From: Cerioporus squamosus
Lineage: Eukaryota; Basidiomycota; Agaricomycetes; Polyporales; Polyporaceae
Reading direction: 5' to 3'
Assembly: GCA_022592435.1 (NCBI GenBank)
Contig: JABYQS010000199.1
Span: 1 to 59,230 of the forward strand
Length of the DNA: 59,230 nucleotides
Positions within the stretch are counted from its first letter, which is position 1, and the number at the start of each line of letters is the position of its first letter. Below are positions 1-11,808 of this stretch, in pieces. A program made the translations under genes and the position numbers. The notes under the pieces are model-generated. The model was not told where the DNA came from. It did not search any database and was given only the letters and a program-made list of their open reading frames with translations.

Positions 1-2284
1 ACAGCAGGTGGGCCGCAGTACCATCCCATATCATCGTACATAGACAACGTAGAACGTTGATGCCGATCGTCGTCGTCGCTCGCATCGTGGACTCGGGGCC
101 CCGGGCTGTGGATGGGGACTTAGTCCGAGAAGAAGAGAGAGCGAAGGCCCGGAAGGGATGCAGATGTCGTCAGGTGGTGGTAGGAACGGAGACTGTCTCC
201 CATGCCCGAATCTTCAAGTTTCGTCACCGTCACTAGACTAACCAGGGATATTCGAAAGCATGGGGATAATGCATAAGGGGGGACGCTGGGGAGCTGAAAG
301 GGCACCTCGATGGGCGCCTGTGGTGGCGAACATGATCGTGTTGGGCGGCGGCGCGCAGGCGGAGGGAATTGATGCAAATCGAGGGGCGAGACGGAGGAGA
401 TTCATGAAAGGTCGTTCGTGGAGAGACATGGCAGCTCCCGTCGTTCATAGTCGGAGCGTGGCAGCGATGGGCGGGAGGGCTGGCGCAGCTGGTAGTGCGG
501 ACTTGGGACGAATGGGGTGCGGGAGGGAAGGGGGAGGGAGGTGGGCGCGTATGAATGAGGTCATGGGTGGCAGGTGGGCACGTTGCGATCTGGGGAAGGG
601 GACGAGGTTGCGGCAGGGACCCAGATATGCTGTGGCGAGGGAGGGCCAAGTACTGAGTGGCGGACGACGGAGGACGCCCCGTCGCCGGTCAGCGAGGCGA
701 GCGGGAGATATGGAGTTGAAATTTCAACGCTTGATGATAGTAGACGACCTCGTGGTGGACGATTGCACATGTGAAGCGACGATAGGCCAGAGTTACTGCT
801 GTAGTGGTGGGAGGAGTCGGAACATGGTCGGATGTTGAGCGGTGGGACAGCGCGACAACCAGTACTAGTGCTGGCGGCGGTGCTGCCCATATCCTCCTCC
901 CGCTTGCATGGATTTTGAGAAGCACGTGCAGCGATCCATGTCTGTCTTGTATGGTGTAGATCTCTCACTGCCCTTACTGGAAGCGGGTCAGAGCAGCGAT
1001 AATGGGCGTCACGGTGAACGCACCGATCCTGGGCGAGCGACCTAGTCTATGCATCGTGGGTGTCTCAGCAACGAGGAGGATGCATAGGACAGGTCACAGC
1101 TCCGTATTGGCCGTCCCATGTGCAGAGAGCGATGCAGGTGGGGCGGAGACGGATGCGTAGGGTATACAGTATGTGAAGCACGGCGCAAGCGCTAATAAGC
1201 TTTCACGCTTCATGCGTCCGCTCGAGACTTGAGATGCGCCGTTGTAGGTAGAGCTCAAGCAGGCGGGCGGACATTCGGCCATCGGGGTCGAGGAGCGGAA
1301 CAGAGAGGAGGAAACATACACATACGTGATTCAGAGCGCAGTTTGGGTTATCCGACAAGTGGACGTAAGGCGCAGATATGCTAACCGCACATGTCTCGGT
1401 AGGCAGGACTGGGTAGAATGTTCACTTTGAGTCTGATGACGGACTGTAGTCTGTTCCTGCATGATCGATGGGCACTAGACTGTACTGCTCGATGAGCAGA
1501 ACAACAGTGTTCCGAGAAGCAAAAGAGGACTAGCGGGAGAAGATAGCGCAATGAAGACTATTTCAAGAGGGCTAGCACGACGCCAGGAATAGCGCTACGT
1601 ACACGAGACAGCGGGCGGCCATACTGTAATCCATCATGAAAGATAGTGAAGCGTCACTGCGAGGTCTGGGACGGGCGGGAACGAGGTCAGAGATAGAGAG
1701 CCTAGTACTGGCGGTCTGATGGCTCAGCGGGGACGGCGGCGAGAGTCAAGGCTGAGCGAAGCTTCGGGGTACAAGCTGGGCAGGCTGGGATAGAACTTCA
1801 AGGAAGTCTACGGGGGGTTGTGGAGATCAGCAGCGGAGGGTGGAGAAGCTTGTTCGTGTTGACAGATCGTCCCAGGCGCATGCCGACCAGCAACCCATCT
1901 TCAGAGCGGTGAGGCACCCAGATGGTCCGTGCGCACAGCAGCACCGCACAGGCCGTGCTGAGCTGTACACTCGGGCAGAATGTGTTGCAGCAGAGGATCG
2001 AGCAAGCAGCAAAAGTTTTCCGTGCAAAGAGAGGGAGGGTGAGAGGGCAGCGGACAAGTCCGAGAAGCCGCTGTATGAGCGCTTGAAATCAAGGCACAGC
2101 GTCGCCCGAAACGGCAGGGACGATATCGAAGCCGCGCTCTGGCTGTCTCTGGACAAGTGCGCTCTCCTCTGCCCCTCTCCCCGCTACGCCCTCCTACGCC
2201 TCTGCCCTCTCTGCTGGCCAGCCCGACGACATCCTACGCCGACGCGCGACACACCCGCCCTGAGCCGCCAGGCGCGCCGCCTCC
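1..2284. other. no gene recognised; leader of next gene at right end
   Basis: I recognise no protein-coding exon here. The longest open frames are GC-skewed and low in complexity, with no conserved motif. The last ~120 bases (about 2160-2284) are strongly CT-rich, as in many basidiomycete promoters and leaders, and lie directly before the start codon at 2285. Regulatory content beyond that is not visible. Confidence 0.4.
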
Positions 2285-5200
2285 ATGAGCGCCGCATCCC
2301 CCACCGCCTTCTCCCTCTGGGCAATCCTATCTCTCCTTGTCCGTCTCCGCGCCGCCTGTATCCTCGAAAGCTCGCTAACTCGGTGTCATAGTTCTTGATA
2401 TTTCTCGTGCACCACCTCTGGTGCTATGACCGGTTCAAGTGCCTCCGCTGGTCTGCTGGACAGCACGGCGCATTCAAGCGCGTCATGACCGTGCGTCCGA
2501 GTCTCCATCGCTCAAATGTCCATACGCTCATCCGGCGGGTATGTGCGGGCAGTACTCATACTTGGGAGCTGTCCCGCTGCTGGCGGTGTACAGTGTTGGC
2601 ATGACGGTCATCAAGTATCGCGAAGGTATGTCTTCTCCCTCATGAACACCATGTCCCCGTCCCCTTCCTTCGCAATGCAAGAGCGTGCGTTCCTGAGCTC
2701 CTGCTTTGCCTCTGTACCACACATACCACACTTTAAACACGCCTTGCCCGCGTACCTGTACCTGTGATACCGCACTCCATCTTGTCGAGACCGGTCTACG
2801 GCCTCATCATGACTGGTACATGAACGAGCTCCTCCCTTGTCCCATGTCCGTCTCTCGTACTTTCCAAAGTCCACGGCGCTCTCAGCTCACGCATGCAACC
2901 ACGATTGAGCCCAGCCGCCTTCCTGGTTCTCGCTTTCAACATTCTTCCTGTCTCTATACCCTCCCGCTACTCCCTGCTAACTCTTGCCTCTGCTCAGGCT
3001 TCGCAGTCCTCCCAGACGGGACGAGTACGTCTCCATTGCTCCCCTCCCCCGCCCGGACATATCTTGACACGTCCTGCAACCGCAGTTCTCCCCATCCCCA
3101 TCAATGATTACCGCGACGCCAACAAGAGCTGGGTCCTCCCGCTCCAGTTCGTTTTCAGCTTTGCGTGGGCACTCGAGATGTGAGTCACCGGTTTGCTCGT
3201 CATTTCCCATCGTTTCCTACCCTCTCGAGACAATTGCCCGCTCGTATGGCGCCCGCGTGCCAAGACTGTTGCGACGTCTTCACCTCCCGGGTCCCAGCGC
3301 GTTCGTGCATGTAAACCCGCACAGCGCCAAGCGCACATCATGAACAAGCCTGCTACGCGTTCGCGCGCTCTCTACCCGTGGTGGGGAGCGGCAGGCGCGC
3401 CGCGGTTGATGCCGATGTGCGCGGGGGTGGGGAACTTGGGTATTCGAAGTACGCGCGAATGCCGACGGGTCAGGTCTGCGTACCTTTTGTTGTCAAGCGG
3501 GTCGTGGCGAGAAGTGTGGAAGTGAAGGTTGCTCGGGCGATTGAAGTCCGCCCGTTTGCTCTCCCACTTCACTGTCCGCTGGCCCAGCTACGCACCACTG
3601 TTATACAGCACACGCGCTCTCCTTAGGCTTTGCGAGAGGGCTTTCGGTGTATGAGGGCATACGGGGGCACATGTCTGGACGGGGAGAATACGCATAGATG
3701 CGTCTTCTCGGAGCCAGCTTCGATGTGTCGACATGTGTATCCACAGCCTTTCGTTTCCCTGTCTCGAGGGCTGTGAAAGGCCCGGCAAGACACTAGGATA
3801 CCGGCAGGGGAGCGACCGACTCCCACTCCCACCTATCCTCGCACGCCTTGCCCCGACCAAGGGAATGGTCGACGTTGCGATCGAGCGACAGACCGGCCCC
3901 GTGTGCTATGCGGTGCTATCTACACATCATGCTTCCTCTCTTTGCATGCGAGGTGTTCTGTGGCTTGCACTGGCTGCTTCTCGTCCCCGTCGGTTTCGGC
4001 ATCTCTGTAGCCCTTCGCTAGGGTGCGGAACTTCGCCCGACATCAGACGCGCGTGTGTGTTACACAGTTGGCGCGCCCCGACGCGGTGGTGGGAGCCGCA
4101 CTTGGCTTGCGTCGTGTCGCCCCGACGCTCTCGATTCCCCAGGTTATCTGGCGAAGTCATATCATACTTTCCCTCCTTCGTGCATACACGCGATGATCAG
4201 CATGCTGACAGTGTTTTCTCACATAGGGTGACCCACCTCGAAGGTGACTTCAAACATCTTGTTTGCCCGTCTGCACGCCCTCATAATGTTCGTTTCACAG
4301 AACTGGCATTTGGCTGTACTTGCTCCACCAGAACCCCGAGAAGGAAGCCTGGTTTTCGAGCTGGGAATACAGGCTATGGTACATGGGTGCGTCATGGCAC
4401 GTATGCTGTCTACTCGATGCTGACCACTACGTCTGCAGGGAGCCTGGTTGCGATCATTGGCATGCCTCTCACTGCGCTGATCACCCGGCGTAACCTCGAG
4501 ACGGTGCGTATCCTGTCCCTCGACGCGACTGACCACTGACCTCCGCGCAGTGCGACGCGTACATCTTTCTCGTGGGCGCGTCGGGCTCGACGTCGACGAC
4601 GATCGCGTTCCTGTACGTGCTGTGGCGCTTCCCGCGGTTCATCCAGCACGTGAAGGCGGAGGGCGCGGACCCGACGGTCGTCGTGCGGCTCGCGACGTTC
4701 TACAACCTGAACCAGGTCCGGGTCGTGTTCCGGTTCATGTTCACGTTCCCGCTGCTCGTGCTCGCGCTGGACGGGATCGTGGGCACCGAGCACATCATCA
4801 ACCGCAACCTGTACGTCGTCGTCGCCGTCGCCGCCCGCATCGCGTCGTTGCGAGGATACTGACTGTTGCGCTGCGCACACAGATTCGCCACGGACTTCCT
4901 GCAGATGTTCGCAGGGCTGGGGTGCTTCGTGTCGTCGATGATCACGCTGCTGATCTTCTTCCCGCGCTCGATCGTGCGCGAGGCGGGGTACAAGCCGAAG
5001 GTGTCGAGCACGCTGGCGCACTCGCCGAAGAGCCCGCCGATCACGCCGCCGCTGCGTGCCCCGTACCCTTATCCGTCCCCGCCGCCGCACCACCAGCACC
5101 ACCACCTCCCGCCGCACATGGCGGGGTACGCGACTCCGAACGGGCTGCGGATGAGCGTGACGGGCGGGACGGGGTGGACGGGGAGTTTGAGGGGAGCGCG

Positions 5201-6155
5201 TACACTGCGAGTATGTACTCGCCGCGGGAGTCGCTGTACGGGTCGCCGCAGTACACGGAGGAGGATGACGGGATGCAGCGGAGGAGGTCGAGGAAGTCGA
5301 TGCGGGGCAGCAGGCGGGTGAGCGTGTACAGCGGGACGATGGATGCGCACATGGAGGGGGAGTCGGATGAGGGCGACGATCCGAGACCGGGGATGGCTAC
5401 GAGCGCGGAGGGTGATGTCGAGGATACGGAGAGGGGGGACGAGGAGCGGGCACCGCCGTACTCACATACACAGTCCCATCGACCACCACACTCGCCGCAT
5501 CCACCGCAGACCCCAGCGCCGTCACCCCTCCCGCAGGTGCACCTGCACCAGCGACATCCGTTCCCGCAATCCCTCTCCAGCCCGCAGATCGTGACACTGC
5601 CTTCACCTTCACCACACGAGCCGCCGCCTCCCCCTTCTCCAGATCCACCTCAAGCTCGACTGTCGAGTAGCTCACCTCAGCAGCAGGCGCGACCGTCGTC
5701 GCCGAAACGCCAGATGGACTGGGAAGAACGGAGACCGCTCCGGGGCGAGGCGGAGGCGCGAAGGAGTCTGCACGTCATCACGACCGCGCCAGGGGTGAAT
5801 ATCGGCCTAGGACTCGTGAGCACCGCGCTCGGCGGCGGGCGCGGGCCTGGTGCAGTGGCCGGTGCTGGGCCAGGTGGGACGGTGCCGGCAGCGGGACCGA
5901 TGGGGAGGGCGGCGGCGGGGTCGAATCTGCATCCATACGTGAGTCTTCCTCTTTTTATGGTACTCACATGTGCGACGCACGGTGCTCACGCACATGCACA
6001 CGCACACGCACAGGTCGTGAACTTCACGTCGCCAATCGGTGAGTCTAGCGGTCGTGCGCCATGCGGTACCGCAGGTTGCTAACTGATAGTTTCCGTGCGT
6101 TCGTACAGACCTGGTTGATCTGCCGCCGCGCGACGAGCTTCCGCGCGCGATATGA
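2285..6155 (+). CDS. seven-transmembrane receptor-like protein, multi-exon
   Basis: Chosen start is the ATG at 2285; an intron follows after about 18 codons and the next exon opens with a hydrophobic run. Visible membrane segments, in order, are: AFSLWAILSLLFLIFLV, GAVPLLAVYSVGMTVI, the stretch ending FSFAWALEM (~3165), the stretch around SLVAIIGMPLTALI (~4441), AYIFLVG..TTIAFLYVLW (~4560), VVFRFMFTFPLLVLALDGI (~4730) and MFAGLGCFVSSMITLLIFF (~4905). A long cytosolic Ser/Pro/acidic tail follows and ends in an NFTSPIDLVDLPPR-like motif with stop at 6153. The layout resembles uncharacterised seven-pass receptor-like proteins common in Agaricomycetes; ligand and G-protein coupling are unknown. 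The reading frame needs at least two one-base corrections: after ELAF near 4310, where one T is missing, and in a G run near 5175. Exons between 2620 and 3085 are unresolved. It is either a damaged gene or an assembly with homopolymer errors. Confidence 0.7.
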
Positions 6156-6493
6156 GGCGATATGAGACGGTCATCTGCGAGTGCGACTGTGCGGTGCAAG
6201 GGGCCATGTGGACGCTGACCGGGAGCCTGGAGGGGGTGCCACATGTGCTTTCCGTGCTGGAGGACATTGATACTGGAGGCACAGCCACTGGTCGCTGCGC
6301 CGCCGGTATCCCACCTGATCCTCGTCCTCGCTTCCAAGGCTCTCACCACCGGTACCCCAGGGCCCGGGAGCAGCTCTTAGATCTCACCAGTCGATTCTTC
6401 GCTTCGTGCCCGTATCCGCCAGTCGCTTCCGCTTCCCACACTTCTCGGATTCAACTCTTCTTGCTGGCCGTCCTCTGATCTCACCTGCACATC

Positions 6494-6866
6494 GTGTCGC
6501 TAGTCGACCTCGCCGCCGCACACATCTCGCATGATAGTCCCCGACCTGACTTGTCCACGTCACCACCAAAATGCGGCTCGCCGACCTTGCCCACCCAGCT
6601 CTACCTGACCTCGACACCCTCTCCCTGCGCCCACGTCACCGTGCGCGACCCGCTCTTGCCGATCCCCGATACCCCCGCCGCCCTAGATGCGACAGTACTC
6701 TATCCCCACGCCCGACGCGTCCTCCGTGGAAGCTCTATATTACGACCGTTCACGACCTGACATGACCTTCTTGTACCACCAGCACTCTATTTCGCCGCCG
6801 CCGCCTCCGCCTCCTCTGCTCGGACCACGGCCGTCAGCCACCCGCGCGTTGTCGCCATCAGAGTAG
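6494..6866 (+). CDS. possible further C-terminal exon(s) of the 7TM gene
   Basis: The stretch reads as protein across one frame change. An upstream segment around RDPLLPIPDTPAALDAT (~6648) is followed, one base out of frame, by a segment with EALYYDRSRPDMTFLYHQ, a proline run and the end ALSPSE with TAG at 6864-6866. The composition matches the Pro/Ser-rich cytosolic tail of the preceding receptor-like gene, so the true 3' end may lie here and not at 6155. A separate small gene is the alternative. No start codon is assigned. Confidence 0.35.
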
Positions 6867-7515
6867 CTCCCTTACCCACAATCCCTACCAGGGGCGGCGG
6901 CGGGCGCAGAATGCGGAGCTCAGGTTATTTTGCGCTTCCTTGCGTATCGTTGGTTTGTTTTGTCTGCTTGGAGCGCTGCAGATTCAGAGTCTGGACCCTC
7001 CCCCCGCCCGTCGTCGTTTCCTCCCAGTCGCACTCGCATATCTATCGCGTCTGTCTCGCACCTCGTTTCTCGTTCTTCGTTTCTTGTTTTGTTGTGTTTT
7101 TGTGTTCTCTTGTTCCGGCGTCTTGGTCTCCTCGGTTCGTGGTTGTGTATGTGTTGCGTTGCGTGGGGTTGGATTGTTGTAGGATAGCGGTCGCGCGTAA
7201 TTGTATATTGTATTGTACTGCAGCCCGCCGCAGCTTGCTGGCGTTGGGATAGGATGGTGAGTGGCGAGGTGCTCGTTGCTGCGACATGGTGCGTGGACTT
7301 CCTGGGTATGGTAGGTGAACTGACACCCCACTCGTCCAGCTCGTTCCCTCGCACCGATCGCCGCCACGGGTTCCAGACTATTCGTTTGTCGCTCATGCGT
7401 ACTTAGCTTCTCAACGTACGGCCGGAGGGCTTGATAGCCGGCGGTGAGCGTACTATCGCCGCGACCCCATCCGTGTGGGAGGGACGTGCGCGGGAGGAGA
7501 GATGCACCTTTTCGG
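6867..7515. other. T/G-rich 3' flank, no gene seen
   Basis: From about 7000 to 7240 the + strand is rich in T and TG runs, typical of a fungal 3' untranslated region and terminator zone downstream of the 7TM gene. The remainder precedes the family C gene; no clear TATA element is seen. Confidence 0.35.
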
Positions 7516-8712
7516 ATGCTGGTAACGGCCGGAGGCAATGCGCCCTTCTTCGCACGGTTCGGCTCTGGACGGCGACGACCTCGGACGACACACATACATG
7601 CTCCCACTTCCTCTGGTAAGTCCGCAGCTTACGATGTCTACTCCAAATCGCTCTGGGGACTTGGGTACGGATACCCGATGTGGTGTCCCGAGCCTTCCCT
7701 AGAGACTGGAGAGATACGAGTGGGCGATGTTGGATACTTGCGAGAGGGCATCTTCGTCTGTCTCTTCAATGCACTAGTGCCTGCGGACGATCCGGTCAAC
7801 GCCAGCCGAGGAGTTCCCGAGGGATTCGAAAGCTTAACTCTCCCTGACCGTCTTAATATCATGACCCTTACATCCCCGATCATGCAACAAGTGCTTCGCA
7901 GCAAAGGTGTACGACCAGTAGACGATCCTGTGGCGGGGGATGACTCTACCAGGTCGGTGATATACATGCGGTCGTTATCATGCCGTCTAACGCGGGTCGT
8001 CAGGTCGCATGCTACATCCGCGACAGCTTCTACAAGGCTCCGCTTCAGGTGCACAGCGAGGACGGGGGCACTGCTGCTAGTCGGAGATCCCGGCATCCGC
8101 CAAGTCATTCCTCCCAAGCGACTTGTCATGAAATATATGCTCCGACACCACTCTAGCTGGATGGCGTTCGCAAATGATGAGTTGGGCCTCGGCCTCCGTG
8201 AACAAGACCTGCTCGTCATCATCGATACCACCAAGACCACTTCCTGGGTGACCGTCGCCTTCTCCAAGGAAGATGCCAAAGGATATCTGAACATCGAATG
8301 CAGTGGCGTCGCCTCATTGAGTGAGGGTCCGTTACGCGTCACGGTGTCCATGTCGCACGCGACCAATGCCTCGGTATCCGCTCGTGCCGGTCCAGCCAAT
8401 CCTCCTGGAGCAGAAACGGAGCAATCTGTTGCGAACCAGTGTGTCTTCGTGGGTTACTATAGGCGCATAAAGGGCATCTGGGGACTAGGGCATACTATCA
8501 GGGCCGCAGCGGGAGCGCACCAACTGGACTTCCACCCCGACGATGATCCCTCCTCTACGGGAACCTTTGACTTGGAGACTGGGAGTTCATCGGACTTCGA
8601 CCATACCTCCCTGATCGCCTCACCGCAGACGCGACTTCGGAAGACCTTCCTCAGCAAACGCATTGATGGCACGGAGACCGAAAAGAATGGAGCTTTCTGC
8701 GAGGATACGTGA
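7516..8712 (+). CDS. family C protein, copy C1 (function unknown)
   Basis: Two exons, 7516-7952 and 8004-8712, separated by a 51 nt GT-AG intron with a CTAAC branch site; together 381 aa. The start is the first in-frame ATG and is uncertain. The diagnostic N-terminal block is WGLGYGYPMWCPEP, followed by VGDVGYL..G.F..LFN. The middle has GALLLV and YMLRHHSSWMAFA, followed by LREQDLLVI and TTSWVTVAFS; then a conserved QCVFVGYYR. Paralogue C2 begins about 1 kb downstream in the same orientation and shares these blocks (GMGYGHPMWHPDP, LGDIGYL). Similar sequences occur as expanded families in Agaricomycetes; no enzymatic motif is apparent. No signal peptide or membrane segment is seen. Confidence 0.7.
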   Translation: MLVTAGGNAPFFARFGSGRRRPRTTHIHAPTSSGKSAAYDVYSKSLWGLGYGYPMWCPEPSLETGEIRVGDVGYLREGIFVCLFNALVPADDPVNASRGVPEGFESLTLPDRLNIMTLTSPIMQQVLRSKGVRPVDDPVAGDDSTRSVIYMRSLSCRLTRVVRSHATSATASTRLRFRCTARTGALLLVGDPGIRQVIPPKRLVMKYMLRHHSSWMAFANDELGLGLREQDLLVIIDTTKTTSWVTVAFSKEDAKGYLNIECSGVASLSEGPLRVTVSMSHATNASVSARAGPANPPGAETEQSVANQCVFVGYYRRIKGIWGLGHTIRAAAGAHQLDFHPDDDPSSTGTFDLETGSSSDFDHTSLIASPQTRLRKTFLSKRIDGTETEKNGAFCEDT

Positions 8713-9110
8713 AGGCGCGGAGGTTGCTCGTTATCACAAACGCTGGTGGCGAGGAAGCACCGCGCTCGGGGGCAGGAGCGGGCCTGGGGTAGTAGTCGGG
8801 ATTTAGGGAGAAGGTACGGCTCCGGGTTGCAAGGCCGATGAGAAGGGCTGCGGATTCGAGTTTGGGTCCTCCATACCCAAGTATGTTTCTTTCTCTCATG
8901 TTTGCGTGCCAGCGCATGTACAGGATGCGCGCGGCGATACACATGCGCAGGTCGTGGTTCGTGAACTTCACGTCATCGATTGGTGAGTTTTCCCATGTTC
9001 TAGCGCGATGTGCGAGGGATGTGCGCCTTGTCGTCTGCAGGCTGCTCACTTCGTGTGTGTATAGACCTGGTCGATCTGCCCCCGCGCAGAAGCTCGAGGC
9101 GACTCTCGAT
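8713..9110 (+). pseudogene. duplicated relic of the 7TM gene's 3' tail
   Basis: The stretch repeats the end of the receptor-like gene at about 5800-6135. Shared are the GCACCGCGCTCGG block, the GGGAGGGC/GAAGGGC stretch before a splice donor, a CACATGC-rich intron, the exon encoding VNFTSPI/VNFTSSI, a following intron, and an ACCTGGT(T/C)GATCTGCC exon start. An in-frame TAG and small indels break the upstream coding part. No membrane region is present here, so it is a truncated duplicate, not a gene. Confidence 0.7.
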
Positions 9111-9758
9111 ACGGTGGTGCAGGTTGTGACCTCGCGCTACACGGTCACGGGGTACGTGAATTTCTGCTTGTCAGAACTGGTTCCGACAGCTGTGAGACGC
9201 AATGGTAACACGCGAGCTCGAACAAGCCCGCTCGCTGCCTCGCGTATCATGTTGGCGTCGCAGGGAAGATCGTGTCTGGTGTTTGAACACCGCACTGCAG
9301 CCGGTCCTATCCTTGTGACCCTGTTCGTGTATTCGTGATGTCCTCGAGGCGATTCAGCTTGCGATACGGGATCGCGTTGTGCGGCTGCGGCATCTGCACC
9401 GAGAGCTGACGCACACTCTCAGACTTTTCGCATTGCAGCGTTGTACGCGCGTGGCAGAGCTGTCGAACGTCCATGATGCGCAATGCAATGGGCAGTCGCT
9501 CCATCAGTCATCGTGTATTTGTGGTAAGACAAACGCGTAGTTGCACTTCAAGATACTGAGACACTTTTAGAGTCCTTCTAGGCGAAGGAAGTCCGTCTGA
9601 TTCCGCGACGTGATGGGCACCATCCCTTCGCCGCGTTGGTGGAACGCAGGCGCATGGCCCATAAATACACTTCATACCGATCCCTCCACATCAGTCTTCC
9701 GTCTTTCATTGCGCGCAACATCGCGTCTGAACACACACCCACTCATAGGCTACTCACG
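9111..9758. other. intergenic region and promoter of C2
   Basis: No exon is recognised. A TATA-like CATAAATA lies at 9660-9667, about 95 bases before the C2 start codon. Confidence 0.4.
9660..9667 (+). promoter_or_regulatory. TATA-like element of C2
   Basis: CATAAATA, 92-99 bases upstream of the C2 ATG, in the window usual for a fungal core promoter. Confidence 0.4.
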
Positions 9759-11292
9759 ATGCACCTGTTCGGCTCCAGACGCTCTCCAGCCTGGAAGGTC
9801 TACGCACAGGAGCTTGGAGGGATGGGCTACGGTCATCCCATGTGGCATCCCGACCCTCCCAAGAAGTGCAGCGAGGTAGAACTCGGCGATATCGGATACC
9901 TGGACCGAGGCCGATTCCACCTGCTCTTCAACTGCACCCGTCCTCGAGAGGATGGCTCCCACGAGGCGCGAGGAGAACGTCTTCCCGACAATTTCGAGCC
10001 TTTCGAATACGACGTTCAATCCGTCCAAGGGCCGGTGTCCAGTATCACTGACCCAGAGCTCATCAGCCGCAGCTCGTGGGAGACGAAGATATCTGGAGAG
10101 GTCGGAGCTGGGTAAGCGTCTCTACCATCTTCCGCGTAGCGGTGCTGGTGCTGAACGTAATTGCAGGCCCGCAGTAGCTCCTGTGACGGGAGGCGTCACC
10201 CACGGCGCAGCAGAAGACTCCATGGCTTCCCTCCGTCTTCACGTCCCTGCAAAAAGGACACACCTGGACTGTCGAGGCGCTATCGAGCAGTACATGGCGA
10301 AACACTGCAGGGACTGGCTCAAGTTCTTCAACTCTGCCGGGTTCAAGTTGGCGCAGAAGGACATCGTGTTCGTCTATGGGTTCACGACGACGTCAGTATG
10401 GCAGGTATCCGCATGGAACAGGCAGAGGCGTGAAAGGGTATTCTCGCTCCGGCTGCTGGGCGAGTGTCTGGCCGGGGTGACGACGACGATCGGGTTCTCG
10501 CGCAAGCGCTCTCACTCGGTCAGTCCGACCACCAACACGGGACCGGAGGGCCGAACGTTCGGGGACGGTGGACTGTATGCGGCCGACCAATGCGTTTTCC
10601 TCGACTTCGGCAAGACGAAGACTCGCCATGTTGTTGCTCACAGAGCGAAGACGGGGATGCAGCGCCTCAAGGAGTGTCTCTGCTGCCACTGTTGCGCCTC
10701 TGCTTCTTCCCTCGACGAGCCATCGGAAATGGAACCTACCACGAGTGCTTCCGGTCGGAACTTCGATCCCGTCGACGCCCTACTCGACTTCATCCTTGAG
10801 GTGAGTTGACGCGTCCCTTTGAGAAGCGAGCATGTTCTCAATGCATGTCTCGAAGACCTCGGACTGTCCCTGTCGCCTTCGCCACCTATGAGGACCTATA
10901 TCCACTATGCGTTGTAAGTTCTGCTGTCACATTATGCGTTCTCGTTCTCACAGGTAACGGGGCGCTTCGAACAGGACGGACGCCTGCCAGCGGACATCCT
11001 GACCGCGGCGAAGGAACGTGCGCTCCCGATCGTCGTCATAAATGGCGGTAAGTGTTTGTCTGCCCTTTCGAAAATGTTACTGGATCTGATACGCTCTCCA
11101 GTCGGTCGCGTTCGCCAAGAGCCGGACGTGCCAAGCAAATCGGAGCGCTTGGCAGTTACTCTGGATAAAGCACCTGAACAAGGTCCCCCCATGATTTCGA
11201 CTCCGTCAGCGCAAAACACGACAGGCAATGGCCGAGGGGCTGGCTCTCCTGCGAGTCGGCGCAAGCCCCGAGGCGCATTGCACCTTTCATGA
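9759..11292 (+). CDS. family C protein, copy C2 (function unknown)
   Basis: Exon 1 runs 9759-10111 and starts MHLFGSRRSPAWKVYAQ; it holds GMGYGHPMWHPDP and VELGDIGYLDRGRF..LFN. Exon 2 (from 10167) holds a short SLRLHVPAK strand, YMAKHCRDWLKFF, a KDIVFVYGFTTTSVWQVSAW block and QCVFLDFGK, then a DPVDALLDFILE segment. Later exons are visible as EDLYPLCV (~10895), VTGRFEQDGRLPADI (from 10954) and a polar, basic tail ending at TGA 11290-11292. The junction near 10800-10850 does not splice cleanly in frame, so an exon border or one base is uncertain there. Same family as C1, diverged; tandem duplication is likely. Role unknown. Confidence 0.65.
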
Positions 11293-11808
11293 GAGGTCGT
11301 TCACTCGTTCGCTCGATGTTGATGCGTTAGCTGACGACGCATGGCATCAGGGTATATGTAGAGTACAGGATGTGGCGCTATGCATAAGGCAGTATGAAGA
11401 AATCGAGAGCAAGACGGACATGTGGAGCATAGCCGGCCTCCTCGCAAGGCGAGAGCTACGTTCGCGGTGAGTCAGTTAGCAGCGGTAGTCTCCTGCGTGA
11501 ACGATCGCTGGCTGCGACGCGACTTCATCGACCACTTTGACGCCTTGCGTCCGTTGCCCTGCTGAAGAAGATACGTCAGGACGTGATCACAAGTCCTTGA
11601 GCGTCGCGAGCGTCGTACCTTCGAGTTCGGCAAGCTGCAGGCCTTCGGCCCTACAGCGACGGCGACATTGACCACTTCGTGCAGCACGGGCAGCGACGTC
11701 GACGACCGGTAGACCTTGCGCGTGCTGTTCCTGTCAGTGCTGCACCAGGAGGCCTGCCATCCCGCAGTTAGCAACTCCATGGATCCTGTAGCGTGAACTG
11801 GGGAGTGC
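11293..11808. other. convergent 3' region of C2 and B1; possible last B1 exon
   Basis: On the minus strand, 11730-11625 reads STRKVYRSSTSLPVLHEVV and on to a lysine just before a GTACG donor, which could be a terminal exon of B1. Otherwise nothing is recognised. Confidence 0.3.

Noticed and set aside
260..838. Long open frame of 192 codons on the + strand
   Set aside because: Composition-driven GC-rich frame with overlapping frames on both strands and no conserved motif or exon signals.
1840..2391. 183-codon + frame covering the receptor gene start
   Set aside because: It runs through the CT-rich leader and across the spliced start of the 7TM gene in another frame; treated as a shadow.
5150..5190. 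29 nt stretch with GT and AG ends that would also restore the receptor frame as an intron
   Set aside because: Too short for a fungal spliceosomal intron and lacks a branch site; a one-base indel in the G run is simpler.
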